From: Crocinitomicaceae bacterium
GTDB taxonomy: Bacteria; Bacteroidota; Bacteroidia; Flavobacteriales_D; Crocinitomicaceae
DNA: 64,000 nt
Direction: 5' to 3'
NCBI GenBank assembly: GCA_029249445.1
Contig: JAQWHI010000020.1
Coordinates: 1 to 64,000, forward strand
Both the position numbers and the translations under genes were made by a program. The notes under the pieces are model-generated. The model did no database searches and was not told where the DNA came from. It saw nothing but the letters and a program-made list of their open reading frames with translations. Below are positions 45,285 through 55,067 of this stretch, one piece after another. How positions within the stretch are numbered: the stretch's first letter is position 1; every line of letters starts with the position of its first letter.

Positions 45285-46060
45285 TTTTTATTGTTTAATG
45301 CATCGTCAACATACTTGAATGTTGATAAAACTTCAGGCTTTCCATTAATAACGGCTATATCATGTTCGAAGTGTGCACTGGCAAGTCCATCTTCAGTCAC
45401 GATCGTCCAATTGTCATCGAGTTGAACAACACGCTCTGTTCCAAGATTGATCATTGGCTCAATTGCGATCGTCAATCCATTTTGAATTTTCTTTCCGCGT
45501 CCACGTCTGCCGTAGTTTGGAACCTGCGGTTCCTCATGCATCGTAGTTCCCAGGCCATGTCCAACGAGATCACGCACAACACCATAGCCATGTTTTTCAG
45601 CATGCTGCTGGATGGCAAAACCAATGTCACCAATACGGTTTCCAACTTTTGCTTCAGCAATACCAATATCGAGACACTCGCGTGTAACTTTCAGTAAATC
45701 TTTTATTTCAGGAGCAACTGTTCCCACTTCAAATGTATAGGCGTGATCTCCATAATATCCTTTATAAATGGCTCCACAATCAACCGAGATAATATCTCCA
45801 TCTTCCAGCGGTCGGATGTTCGGAATTCCATGCACCACTTGTTCATTTACCGAGATACAAAGTGTATTTGGAAAATCATATAAGCCCAAAAAACCTGGAA
45901 TTGCATTTTGTGAACGAATGTAGGCCTCAGCTAATGCATCTAATTCAATTGGAGTCACTCCAATCTCAATTTTTTCTGCGATTTTTCCAAGTGTTCGACT
46001 TACAATTTGAGCCGCTTCACGCATAATTTCAATCTCCTCGGGCGTCTTGTATATTATCAT
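45281..46060 (-). CDS. map: Type I methionine aminopeptidase
   Basis: The enzyme removes the N-terminal methionine from nascent proteins. The start was set at 46060 (MIIYKTPEEIEIMREAA), the usual N-terminus; ATGs at 46081 and 46099 are in frame but lie at or inside the TACCTTTG promoter element, so they would be leaderless or untranscribed. The 259-residue length fits the bacterial class. Metal ligands are in IISVDCGAIYKGYYGDHAYT (two Asp), VGHGLGTTMHEEP (His) and TIAIEPMI (Glu). The next gene downstream is coupled by overlap. Confidence 0.93.
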   Translation of the reverse strand: MIIYKTPEEIEIMREAAQIVSRTLGKIAEKIEIGVTPIELDALAEAYIRSQNAIPGFLGLYDFPNTLCISVNEQVVHGIPNIRPLEDGDIISVDCGAIYKGYYGDHAYTFEVGTVAPEIKDLLKVTRECLDIGIAEAKVGNRIGDIGFAIQQHAEKHGYGVVRDLVGHGLGTTMHEEPQVPNYGRRGRGKKIQNGLTIAIEPMINLGTERVVQLDDNWTIVTEDGLASAHFEHDIAVINGKPEVLSTFKYVDDALNNKK

Positions 46061-46086
46061 TTTTCGGTTTAAAAAATCCATAATTG

Positions 46087-46094
46087 CAAAGGTA
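46087..46094 (-). promoter_or_regulatory. -7 element of map
   Basis: The minus strand reads TACCTTTG. It ends 5 nt before the ATG at 46081 and 26 nt before the preferred ATG at 46060. Confidence 0.5.
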
Positions 46095-46172
46095 CTCATT
46101 ATAAAAAAAATGAGGAATCGATATTACCAATTGTCGTTACTACTCAATTTTCTATTGTCTTTTCCATTAACA

Positions 46173-46208
46173 TAAAAAAAGCGCCTTTGAATTTTCAAAG
46201 GCGCTTTC
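46173..46208 (-). terminator. Terminator of sucC
   Basis: A perfect 14-bp stem (AAAGCGCCTTTGAA against TTCAAAGGCGCTTT) with a 2-nt loop is followed by a T-run on the minus strand, 18 nt after the sucC stop. Confidence 0.95.
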
Positions 46209-46225
46209 AATACGTTTGAATTTGA

Positions 46226-47437
46226 CTATGCCAATACTTCTTTTACTTTATCGGCAGCTTCTTGAAGTAATACAACGGAGTGTACATCAAGCCCAGATTC
46301 ATCGATTAGTTTTTTCGCTTCTTCCGCATTAGTACCTTGTAATCTCACAATCAAAGGAACAGGAAAGTTACCAAAGTTTTTGTAGGCATCAACTACTCCT
46401 TGGGCAACTCGATCACATCTTACAATCCCACCAAAAATATTGATTAATATGGCTTTTACATTATCGTCTTGAAGTATGATATTGAATGCTTTTTCAACAC
46501 GTTCTGCGTCTGCTGTTCCACCGACATCTAAGAAATTTGCTGGATTACCTCCAGACAGTTTAATGATATCCATGGTGGCCATGGCCAATCCGGCTCCGTT
46601 TACCATACATCCAACATTCCCGTCGAGCTTCACGAAGTTTAGACCCGCTTCATCTGCTTCGACTTCAGTAGGGTCTTCTTCAGTTTTGTCTCGCATTGCA
46701 GCATAATCTGGATGGCGGTACAATCCGCTGCCATCCAAGGTCACTTTTGCGTCTACTGCTATGATTTTGTCATCAGAGGTCTTCAATACTGGATTGATCT
46801 CAAACATCGCTGCATCGCAACCTTCATATGCAGCATAGAGTGCAGCAACGAATTTTGTCATTTGCTTGAATGCCTGTCCTGATAGTCCAAGGTTAAACGC
46901 AATTTTTCGCATTTGAAATCCTTGAAGTCCAACACGTGGGTCAATTTCTTCTTTAAATATTAGGTGAGGGGTTTCTTCTGCGACTGTCTCAATGTCCATT
47001 CCTCCTTCTGTGGAGTACATGATTATATTGCGTCCATTATCTCTATCAAGAAGAACAGACATGTAGAATTCATCTGGCTCACTTGCTCCAGGGTAATATA
47101 CATCTTCTGCAATGAGTACCTGATTCACTTTCTTACCAACTCCATTGGTTTGTGCAGTTGTCAAATGTCCTCCGAGTATGCCTTGAACTGTTTCTTCAAC
47201 TTTGTCTATACCTTTTGCCAAAACTACACCGTGTGAGCCCGTTTCTTCAACTGTGCCTTTCCCACGGCCACCTGCATGGATTTGAGCTTTTACTACAAAC
47301 CACTCAGTTCCTGTTTCAGCATTGAGTTCTTTTGCTGTTGCAACTGCTTCTTCTACTTTGTTGACTACCTTTCCTTCTTGAATGGCAACACCAAAGCTTT
47401 TCAATATTGATTTCCCTTGGAATTCATGTAAGTTCAT
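46226..47437 (-). CDS. sucC: ADP-forming succinyl-CoA synthetase beta subunit
   Basis: SucC carries the nucleotide-binding ATP-grasp domain and part of the active site for succinyl-CoA synthetase. The 403-residue length fits. The N-terminus MNLHEFQGKSILKSFGV is the family start. The ATP-grasp region includes KAQIHAGGRGKGTVEE and ALYAAYEGCDAAMFEINPV. The C-terminal ligase domain has GCMVNGAGLAMATMDIIKLSG and NIFGGIVRCDRVAQGVV. The partner sucD is 27 kb away. It starts after a 133-nt gap from accC and ends with a strong terminator, so it is probably monocistronic. Confidence 0.96.
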   Translation of the reverse strand: MNLHEFQGKSILKSFGVAIQEGKVVNKVEEAVATAKELNAETGTEWFVVKAQIHAGGRGKGTVEETGSHGVVLAKGIDKVEETVQGILGGHLTTAQTNGVGKKVNQVLIAEDVYYPGASEPDEFYMSVLLDRDNGRNIIMYSTEGGMDIETVAEETPHLIFKEEIDPRVGLQGFQMRKIAFNLGLSGQAFKQMTKFVAALYAAYEGCDAAMFEINPVLKTSDDKIIAVDAKVTLDGSGLYRHPDYAAMRDKTEEDPTEVEADEAGLNFVKLDGNVGCMVNGAGLAMATMDIIKLSGGNPANFLDVGGTADAERVEKAFNIILQDDNVKAILINIFGGIVRCDRVAQGVVDAYKNFGNFPVPLIVRLQGTNAEEAKKLIDESGLDVHSVVLLQEAADKVKEVLA

Positions 47438-47570
47438 CCTGTGTAATTTTGAGCCGTAAAATTAATAGAATTCCGATAGATTACGGCGAGTGGATATACG
47501 AAATTCTTAAAAGTTTTCAACGTAGTAGTAAAATGGGCTTTGATCGAAAATGTTGAGCGAATTTGTGCGA

Positions 47571-49055
47571 TTAGGAGCGACTATTTTTCCAGCTACTGGT
47601 AATTTTTTGAGATGCAAACTCTTTATTTGTTTGCTCTTTGATATCATTCCAGATTTTGTCAATACTGTTTACTAATGCATTTTCTTCATCTTTCATTGAA
47701 GTATACATTATTGTTGGATTTTGAAAATGAGTTTTCACGAAGTTTGTGTCAAAATCACCACTTCTGAATGCCTCGTGTTTGAGAACATATTTACCGAAAT
47801 CCAGGGTCGTTTTAAGTCCCGAAATTTGATAAGCATCAATGGCTTCAATCGTTTTTTCTATGGCTTTCTCACGGTTGTCTCCCCAGACAACGAGTTTTGC
47901 AATCATTGGATCGTAATATATTGGAATGTCCATTCCCTCTGTAAATGCATCATCTACACGCACCGCATCTCCTTTTGGTATGCGATAACGTTCAAGTCGA
48001 CCAATATCAGGTGTGAATCCCGCTAGAGTATCTTCTGCATATACACGAACTTCTATTGCGTGTCCGGTCATAGTCAATTCATTCTGATTTTTCGGTAGTT
48101 TTTCACCGCGGGCAACACGGATTTGCCATTCTACTAAATCCAAACCTGTGATTTCCTCAGTTACAGGATGTTCAACCTGTAATCGTGTGTTCATCTCTAG
48201 GAAGAAAAAGTCCATATTACCATCAACCAAGAACTCTACAGTTCCAGCCCCCTCATAATTACACGCCTTACATACATTTATTGCTGCTTCGCCCATCTCT
48301 TTTCTCAGTTCAGGGGTCAATAGTGCTGATGGAGCCTCTTCAATCACTTTTTGGTGTCTTCTTTGAATAGAGCATTCTCTTTCAAATAGGTAAACATGAT
48401 TCCCTTGGCCGTCTGAGAAAACTTGAATTTCAATATGGCGTGGTTTTGTTACAAATTTTTCTACAAAACAAGCATCGTTTCCAAATGATGATCGCGCTTC
48501 ATTCTGGGCAAGACGCATTTGTTCCTCGAGCTCCTCAGAATTTTCGACCAGTCGCATTCCTTTTCCTCCACCTCCTGCAGATGCTTTGATCAGAACGGGG
48601 TATCCAATTTTATTAGCTATTTCACGCGCTTCTTTAGGGTCTGATATCGCTTTGTCGATACCAGGTACAAGAGGTACGTTAAATCCTTTCACTGCCTGCT
48701 TGGCACTTAGTTTATCTCCCATTACCTCCATTGCCTCAGGTGAAGGGCCAATAAATTTAATTCCTGCTGCTGTTACTTTTCGAGAAAAGTCGGCATTTTC
48801 AGAGAGAAATCCGTATCCTGGATGTATTCCGTCAACACCGAGTTTTAGACAATGGTCGAGAATAACATCCTGCTTTAAATAACTTTCAGAAGACGGGCTC
48901 TCACCAACGAATATGGCATGATCTGCTTCGGATACATGAGGGGCGTTTTTGTCTGCATCTGAGTAAATCGCGACACTTTCAATATTCATTTTTCGTAGTG
49001 TCCGAATAACGCGCCTGGCTATTTCTCCTCTGTTTGCAATTAAAACCTTTTTCAT
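47571..49055 (-). CDS. accC: Biotin carboxylase (acetyl-CoA carboxylase subunit)
   Basis: AccC carboxylates biotin on a carrier protein using ATP and bicarbonate, the first half of acetyl-CoA or propionyl-CoA carboxylation. The 494-residue protein has the N-terminal KVLIANRGEIARRVIRT motif, the glycine-rich ATP-binding loop IKASAGGGGKGMRLV, and the catalytic EMNTRLQVEHPVTE. It lacks a biotin-attachment domain, so it needs a separate carrier; none is encoded next to it, which differs from the common accBC arrangement. The extra C-terminal 40 residues after the usual end have no clear domain. Confidence 0.94.
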   Translation of the reverse strand: MKKVLIANRGEIARRVIRTLRKMNIESVAIYSDADKNAPHVSEADHAIFVGESPSSESYLKQDVILDHCLKLGVDGIHPGYGFLSENADFSRKVTAAGIKFIGPSPEAMEVMGDKLSAKQAVKGFNVPLVPGIDKAISDPKEAREIANKIGYPVLIKASAGGGGKGMRLVENSEELEEQMRLAQNEARSSFGNDACFVEKFVTKPRHIEIQVFSDGQGNHVYLFERECSIQRRHQKVIEEAPSALLTPELRKEMGEAAINVCKACNYEGAGTVEFLVDGNMDFFFLEMNTRLQVEHPVTEEITGLDLVEWQIRVARGEKLPKNQNELTMTGHAIEVRVYAEDTLAGFTPDIGRLERYRIPKGDAVRVDDAFTEGMDIPIYYDPMIAKLVVWGDNREKAIEKTIEAIDAYQISGLKTTLDFGKYVLKHEAFRSGDFDTNFVKTHFQNPTIMYTSMKDEENALVNSIDKIWNDIKEQTNKEFASQKITSSWKNSRS

Positions 49056-49170
49056 TCGATTTTTTTACGTAGTAGTATTGTGATTTGTTTCGCATCACGA
49101 AGGTATTAAATATTTCCAAGAGGTAGGGTTAAGATGAGTTGTTTTCATGGAAGGCTTTGATCCCATTATT

Positions 49171-52100
49171 TTAATTTGGACTGTTCGTATTTGGTACGAG
49201 TCGTTGCTGATGATTGCCTTTATTTGGATACCTTTTGTTTCCTTTTTGTCTGAAAATATCCAAGAGGTATTGGATGAGTTTGAAATCTTTGAAGGAATTA
49301 AAGTCTTCTTTGTAATGCAATCCTGCTCCTTGCGTAAATGGAGCTAGATCGACTTCTTGAATTACAGTTTTATCTGTTGATTCATTGAAGATATTCACAC
49401 GGAAGGAGCCCGATTCGTTCAATAAGTATTCAATTTTCATATCTCCGACCAATTGACCTACAATTTCATTTCCATTTGCATCGGTGATGTTTGCATTGTC
49501 ACCATAGGTTTCAATGCCAAAACTCCCTGACACAATTAAACGATCATCTAAAAAGCTTTTAGACATTCCGAATTCCAGTGTATTATCACCGGTAATTTGA
49601 TCTGCATCGTAGTCCAGATTTAAATTGTATTCGGACAAAACTGACGACAACATATAGTTGATTTGATTTGTAATCAAACCCAAAGCACCAGTTCCTGATT
49701 CCTGATCTGCGTCAATAGGCTGAAACCTACGAAACAACATCAGAGAAAAGAATTGTCGATTCAACTCGTCTGGATCACTTTTTATTCGATTTAATAAAGC
49801 TTTTGCCGACTCGTTTGATTCAGTCGCTTGGATATCAAACCCAATGGTTGGTGAAGTCATGGAGCCTGTTAGTTCAAGAAAAGAGCGAATGGTTTGATGT
49901 GCTCCAGATCCAGAACCAAACTGATCATTACTTATTTCTGCAATATTTGTATTGACTGTGTAGTAGGTTCTTAGATTCAAGTCCGGATCGTATGGATTAC
50001 CCATCCAACGAATACTTCCTCCTTCTTCAATTATGAACTTTTGTTTGATCGCGATTGCCTTTTTACTGATTGGATTCATTGCGAAGTCATAAGCTCCACG
50101 ATCTACGGTGTATACACCCTCCATTTTCACGTCGCCGAGATTGTCCAAGGAGATTCCGATATTACCAAATCCTTTTGCATGTATGATATCTCCTAAATCT
50201 TCATTGAATATGATATTAATATCTGCGGCTGGCGTAACTTCGAAGTTTAAGTCCAAATCAACCCCTGTAAAATCAAATTTTGGTGGTGTTGAAATCAGAC
50301 TTGAATCTGCAATATTGTTTGTAAATGTAATGAATCCCTCGTCTTCGATTTCTCCTATTCCATACATTGGAATATTGATTGTTGTCTCTTCTTCTGTTTT
50401 GAAATCGACGTTAATTGAAAGGTTGTTTGTGTATCCCAAAATAGTCGCTGATCCCGTTGCGTATCCTTTGCCATAATAGGAGACATCTGGACTGTAGGGT
50501 AGGTTCATTACTAAAAATTTGTTTGCAGCATTTGAGCCGAAAGATGAGTTTGAATTTGATAGTGATTCAAGGTCAAGTTGCAAATTAAAGTTAAAGTCCT
50601 GAAAGTTATTGTGGTGAACAGTACCTATGACTTTCCCAGAGTTTCCATCTTCATCGAAGACGGGTACATCGTCGATGTAGAATCCATCTTTATCAACGTT
50701 TATGGGACCATCGACTCCAAGATGCACTCCCAAAATATCCATAAACATACTGCCACCTTTAAGGTCGATTGTTCCATCCAGAATTGGATGCGTAAATGTT
50801 CCGCCCAAATCAATTTTCCCAAACAACATCCCTCGGATTTCAGAAAGAACCTTTGGGTCCATAAATGCATTTGTAAATTGTATATCGGTATTGTCAAAGT
50901 TCAAGTCAAAATTCAGGTTATTATCTTTTTCGAAGATGTAATAATCCCCAGTAAAGTCAAATGTCTTTTCTTCGATATAGGTCAAATCTCCATTTGTGCT
51001 AATCGCTTGTTTTGTCTTGTCCCATTCAGCTTGTATGGCAATATTTCCGACTTTTTGTTCTTTTACATGGAATTGCGTTAATTGACCATTTGCTTTGAAG
51101 TTAAGATCATTAAAAGGGTTTGCAATAAATCCAACTGCATTGATTCTGCCGTTCATTGGGTAATCGGTAGAAATGAAGTTTGATATTTCTCCCAATCTTA
51201 AGTCGCTGATTTTAAAATTCAATTTATCAATCTCATTGTCTGATATTTCACCAAATATCGAAATATATTGATCGTTTCTTTTCAGCTCAAAAGTATCAAT
51301 TGCTAATTTATTCTCTTCAAAGTTGAATTCTGATTTCCGAGCAATGTTCCATTTTTTATCATCAATGAAAAAAGAAGAAGGGTTCAGTACAATTTCAAAT
51401 ACATTGGGTCCATTTATGGTTGTTTCCCAAGTGACATGAGAAGTTGGATGCGTGCCTTGTTCCCAAGATAAGTCGTGATTTAGGTAATTGTCACCCCCTG
51501 TTGATTTAAAGTTGAGGTCTTTGATTTGTATTGAATCTCCTATGCTAAATTCGTTTGTATGGTAGGTGGCCATTGTGCTTGTCGAATCCATAAATTGATT
51601 GAGTATTATATTTTCGAACCTGAACTTTTCATAATCTATATGTTCAGACTTAAGAACCATGTTAAAGTTTGACTTCTCACCAAAATAATGTCCATACAAT
51701 TCCAATTTGGGAGCAACTGATAGTTTTGGGTAGATTATTTTGACGAGTGCGTTCGCATCGAGAAGTGACAAATTGTATTTAAAATGATCTTGACCGTGGT
51801 GGTTGTATTTATCTTGTACTTCATCAAATAATGCAGGAAATACGCGACTAAGTTGGTAATTTAAGTCATCTTTGAGGTGCTTGAAATTTATTTTCCCCTG
51901 GATGTTGGCACTGCCCAAACTACTTTTTATTGAAAATAAATCAGCATACGGTGTCCTGTCAATTTGCAATTTCAAATGGTCGACAGACAACAGCTCGCCA
52001 TTTGTTTCTATTTGAAGACCATTCAATTGTACATTGCCGTCGAAATTGTTTGGATTGTCACCATAAAGATCAAATTCAGCCTTGGATAAAAGTTTAAAAT

Positions 52101-53751
52101 TGCTGGATGTCATGTTTATATTCTCAAGTTCTACTTCACGTACATCTAGCGTAAATTTTAAGTGTTTGTTCTCCTTCAAATCAATGAATCCCTTACAAGT
52201 TAGTTGAAGGTTATCATCCATAACACTTAAATATCCATTGAAAACTTCATTCGCAAAAGATCCTTGATCAATTCGAATATCAGAATATTTATAGTCGAGG
52301 TAATCAAAGCGACTGATTTCACCATTTAGAGTTGAGAGGATTAGGTCGTAATTCGAATTTATTTCTCCTTCCAAAAGAAATCGACCATTTAGTATTCCAA
52401 ATTCTTCAACATTTATTAGCGTTCCCAATTTGAAATCATGTATGTGAACGTCATTTTCATTCATTCTATTTGGCCGGAACAAATAACTATTTTGTTCTTC
52501 ATTTTTGGTGAATAACAGTCCATTTTTAATTGTGACCTCGCCCAAACTCGTCGAAAGTGTATTACTTGCAATTTCGAATTGATTAAATGTACCTTTCGCA
52601 CTTGCATGTTTGATTTCAAGATGGTTTAAGGCTTGGAGCTCAGGAGTCAACTCAATGTATCTTATTTCGGATCGATTCGGTAACCGAAGCGTTTTTAATT
52701 CGTTAAAATCAAGAAAGGCATAATTTAATTTTTCATCAAAGTGACCTTTCATAAAATTTCGATAATCATTCAATTCAAACGTTCCTTGTATTCTTGATTT
52801 CTTTTTGAATTGCAGATCGAGATTTTTGAGTTTTAAATCGGAAACTTTTTGATGGATTTCAGTGCTCAAACGAACACGATCATTCATTCCCTCAAGCGGC
52901 AAAGCGAAGAATGCTATTTCTTTCAGGGAGAGACTGCTTTCATCAATTTTAGCATCGAAAGTCACACTATCCACAAATGATTTGAAACAAGTGTAGCGGT
53001 CGGATAACATATTTAGTTTAGATGAGCGCACATAGGATTCGTTTGACCATAATTCTAAATCTGAAAGTAATACTCCGGATGGAGAAACTTGAACATTGGA
53101 TTGAAATTCCTTAAGTTCAAATCCACATTGCTCTTTAAGATTGAGATGATTTACATGTCCTGTAATAACGTTTTTTTCAATCTTAATTCCTTGAATAGAA
53201 CCGTTGATTTTTGCTGCATTCAAATGGAAATAGTCTATTCCAGATGCTCGATGCGGTTTCCTGTGATCATCAAATTTAAAGCGGCAATCGCTAAAAAAAG
53301 TCTCATAGAACTTAAATGCAATTGTGTTTTTCTTCTTTTTATCTCGTGCAAAGTATTCAGTCAGAAAGGAGTGGTTAAAGACATTGTCTTTACTCCGTTG
53401 GATATGAACAAAGGCATTTTTTATTTCCGATGCTCCAATAGTATATTCTTTCTTCCCAAAGTTGTATTCGTCAATAGTAAGTAAAATACGATCGGAATAA
53501 ATGAGTGTGTCTCCTTGTTGATCCCTCAATAGAATACCGTCAAGTGCCACTTTATCAAAGAAAATAAAATGCACTTTATTGATTTTAACTTCGGCTCCGA
53601 GTTCACTTGATAGGTATGTTGTTGCCTGCGCGGCAAAATAGGTTTGAACTGAAGGCACTCGCAATGCAAACGCAAGAAGCACAACTAAAATCAGTATCCA
53701 TTCGATTAGGGAACCAATTGTGTATGCTAATATTTTCAGTAATTTTGCCAT
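49171..53751 (-). CDS. tamB: TamB-like translocation/assembly module protein (DUF490)
   Basis: The 1526-residue protein has an N-terminal membrane anchor (about residues 10-30) and a very long beta-rich body. The C-terminal TamB (DUF490) domain has GGSIRWMGNPYDPDLNLRTY and LELTGSMTSPTIGFDIQATE. TamB-type proteins form a hydrophobic groove that carries lipids or helps outer-membrane protein assembly across the periplasm. Length and layout are usual for Bacteroidota TamB. It is divergent from tsaD with only 24 nt between start codons, and a -7 element TAAGTTTG lies 10 nt upstream of its ATG. Confidence 0.92.
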   Translation of the reverse strand: MAKLLKILAYTIGSLIEWILILVVLLAFALRVPSVQTYFAAQATTYLSSELGAEVKINKVHFIFFDKVALDGILLRDQQGDTLIYSDRILLTIDEYNFGKKEYTIGASEIKNAFVHIQRSKDNVFNHSFLTEYFARDKKKKNTIAFKFYETFFSDCRFKFDDHRKPHRASGIDYFHLNAAKINGSIQGIKIEKNVITGHVNHLNLKEQCGFELKEFQSNVQVSPSGVLLSDLELWSNESYVRSSKLNMLSDRYTCFKSFVDSVTFDAKIDESSLSLKEIAFFALPLEGMNDRVRLSTEIHQKVSDLKLKNLDLQFKKKSRIQGTFELNDYRNFMKGHFDEKLNYAFLDFNELKTLRLPNRSEIRYIELTPELQALNHLEIKHASAKGTFNQFEIASNTLSTSLGEVTIKNGLLFTKNEEQNSYLFRPNRMNENDVHIHDFKLGTLINVEEFGILNGRFLLEGEINSNYDLILSTLNGEISRFDYLDYKYSDIRIDQGSFANEVFNGYLSVMDDNLQLTCKGFIDLKENKHLKFTLDVREVELENINMTSSNFKLLSKAEFDLYGDNPNNFDGNVQLNGLQIETNGELLSVDHLKLQIDRTPYADLFSIKSSLGSANIQGKINFKHLKDDLNYQLSRVFPALFDEVQDKYNHHGQDHFKYNLSLLDANALVKIIYPKLSVAPKLELYGHYFGEKSNFNMVLKSEHIDYEKFRFENIILNQFMDSTSTMATYHTNEFSIGDSIQIKDLNFKSTGGDNYLNHDLSWEQGTHPTSHVTWETTINGPNVFEIVLNPSSFFIDDKKWNIARKSEFNFEENKLAIDTFELKRNDQYISIFGEISDNEIDKLNFKISDLRLGEISNFISTDYPMNGRINAVGFIANPFNDLNFKANGQLTQFHVKEQKVGNIAIQAEWDKTKQAISTNGDLTYIEEKTFDFTGDYYIFEKDNNLNFDLNFDNTDIQFTNAFMDPKVLSEIRGMLFGKIDLGGTFTHPILDGTIDLKGGSMFMDILGVHLGVDGPINVDKDGFYIDDVPVFDEDGNSGKVIGTVHHNNFQDFNFNLQLDLESLSNSNSSFGSNAANKFLVMNLPYSPDVSYYGKGYATGSATILGYTNNLSINVDFKTEEETTINIPMYGIGEIEDEGFITFTNNIADSSLISTPPKFDFTGVDLDLNFEVTPAADINIIFNEDLGDIIHAKGFGNIGISLDNLGDVKMEGVYTVDRGAYDFAMNPISKKAIAIKQKFIIEEGGSIRWMGNPYDPDLNLRTYYTVNTNIAEISNDQFGSGSGAHQTIRSFLELTGSMTSPTIGFDIQATESNESAKALLNRIKSDPDELNRQFFSLMLFRRFQPIDADQESGTGALGLITNQINYMLSSVLSEYNLNLDYDADQITGDNTLEFGMSKSFLDDRLIVSGSFGIETYGDNANITDANGNEIVGQLVGDMKIEYLLNESGSFRVNIFNESTDKTVIQEVDLAPFTQGAGLHYKEDFNSFKDFKLIQYLLDIFRQKGNKRYPNKGNHQQRLVPNTNSPN
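53718..53747 (+). promoter_or_regulatory. Promoter for tsaD, inside the tamB coding region
   Basis: TTG at 53718-53720 and TAATTTTG at 53740-53747 are 19 nt apart. Both lie in the first codons of the divergent tamB gene, and the GTG start of tsaD is 28 nt further on. Confidence 0.6.
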
Positions 53752-53761
53752 TCGTATCGTA

Positions 53762-53769
53762 CAAACTTA
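53762..53769 (-). promoter_or_regulatory. -7 element of tamB
   Basis: The minus strand reads TAAGTTTG, a TAnnTTTG match 10 nt before the tamB ATG. It overlaps the leader of the divergent tsaD transcript. Confidence 0.45.
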
Positions 53770-53775
53770 AACATT

Positions 53776-54804
53776 GTGTCTCAAAAAGAGCCTATAATAC
53801 TCGCGATTGAGTCATCTTGTGATGACACATCAGTTGCAATCCTCAAAAATGAAACCATTCTTGCCAATTTAATTGCTGGACAGGAAGTTCATAGGGTATA
53901 TGGTGGGGTAGTTCCAGAACTTGCAAGTCGTGCTCATTTACAAAATATTGTCCCAGTAATTGAGGCTGCCGTTCAGAAAGCGGATGTAGCACTGGGAGAT
54001 ATTGATGCAATTGCTTTTACTAAAGGTCCTGGTTTACTGGGGTCCTTGATTGTTGGGACCTCTTTTGCGAAATCACTTTCGTTGGCACTAGACATACCAA
54101 TAATTGACGTAAATCACATGTTTGGTCATGTGTTGGCTCACTTTATTGATGATGACGGCAAGTCAAAACCTAAATTTCCTTTTATTTGTTTGACTGTTTC
54201 AGGAGGTCATACACAAATTGTTTTGGTACGTGATTATCTGGAGATGGAAATAATTGGTGCTACAAAAGACGACGCCGCAGGAGAGGCTTTTGATAAGGCT
54301 GCTAAAATGCTTGGTTTTGAATACCCTGGAGGCCCACTTATTGATAAGCATTCAAAATCTGGCAATCCATTTGCCTTTGGATTTACAAAACCCCGGGTTG
54401 ACGGTTACAATTTTAGTTTCAGTGGTTTGAAAACTGGAATTATGAATTTCCTGAACAAAGAGCAGCTTCACGACCCAAATTTCATTGAAGAAAACAAAAG
54501 TGACTTGTCTGCATCAATTCAGCATACTATTGTTGAGATACTGATGACCCAGTTGAAGCGTGTTTCTGATGATTATGGTATTCAGGAAATTGCAATAGCT
54601 GGAGGAGTTTCTGCAAACAGTGGGCTTAGGAATAGATTGGTTGAGGATGGCAATAAATTTGGATGGAATGTTTATATCCCACGTTTTGAATACTGTACGG
54701 ACAATGCAGCCATGATTGCCATCACGGCAAAATTTATGTTTGGGAAAGGTTTGTTTGCAGATCAAAGCGTAACTGCTCGTGCACGGATTCCGTTTACCTA
54801 TTAG
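53776..54804 (+). CDS. tsaD: tRNA N6-adenosine threonylcarbamoyltransferase (t6A)
   Basis: TsaD transfers threonylcarbamoyl from threonylcarbamoyl-AMP to A37 of tRNAs that read ANN codons. The 342-residue protein has the family start ILAIESSCDDTSVAIL, the metal-binding HMFGHVLAHF (two His about residues 112 and 116), FICLTVSGGHTQIVLV, GEAFDKAAKMLG, and EIAIAGGVSANSGLR. The start is GTG at 53776. The enzyme works with TsaB and TsaE, not seen here; TsaC is at 23314. The next gene downstream is separated by 263 nt, so it appears monocistronic. Confidence 0.96.
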   Translation: MSQKEPIILAIESSCDDTSVAILKNETILANLIAGQEVHRVYGGVVPELASRAHLQNIVPVIEAAVQKADVALGDIDAIAFTKGPGLLGSLIVGTSFAKSLSLALDIPIIDVNHMFGHVLAHFIDDDGKSKPKFPFICLTVSGGHTQIVLVRDYLEMEIIGATKDDAAGEAFDKAAKMLGFEYPGGPLIDKHSKSGNPFAFGFTKPRVDGYNFSFSGLKTGIMNFLNKEQLHDPNFIEENKSDLSASIQHTIVEILMTQLKRVSDDYGIQEIAIAGGVSANSGLRNRLVEDGNKFGWNVYIPRFEYCTDNAAMIAITAKFMFGKGLFADQSVTARARIPFTY

Positions 54805-55052
54805 TTTTCCGGAAAAAAGCGTAAGACATCTTTATGCCATACAACTTTGATATCAGATGATTTGGTTCAGTCTTGTTGGCTATTTTTTTTCAGAAGTAAC
54901 CTATATTTCGTTTGGATACCAATGTTGAGTCATTTACGTATCAATGAAGAACCACTGTTAGTCATTGTTTTATGAGGATTTGTGTTGAAAATTTAGATTT
55001 AAGACTTCAATGTTAATTCATTTAGTTTAGCGAAAAATCAATTCCTAATTTG

Positions 55053-55060
55053 TAGCTTTG
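55053..55060 (+). promoter_or_regulatory. -7 element of the DsbD gene pair
   Basis: TAGCTTTG matches TAnnTTTG and ends 7 nt before the ATG at 55068. A TTTAG about 22 nt upstream may be a weak -33. Confidence 0.5.
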
Positions 55061-55067
55061 ACACGCT

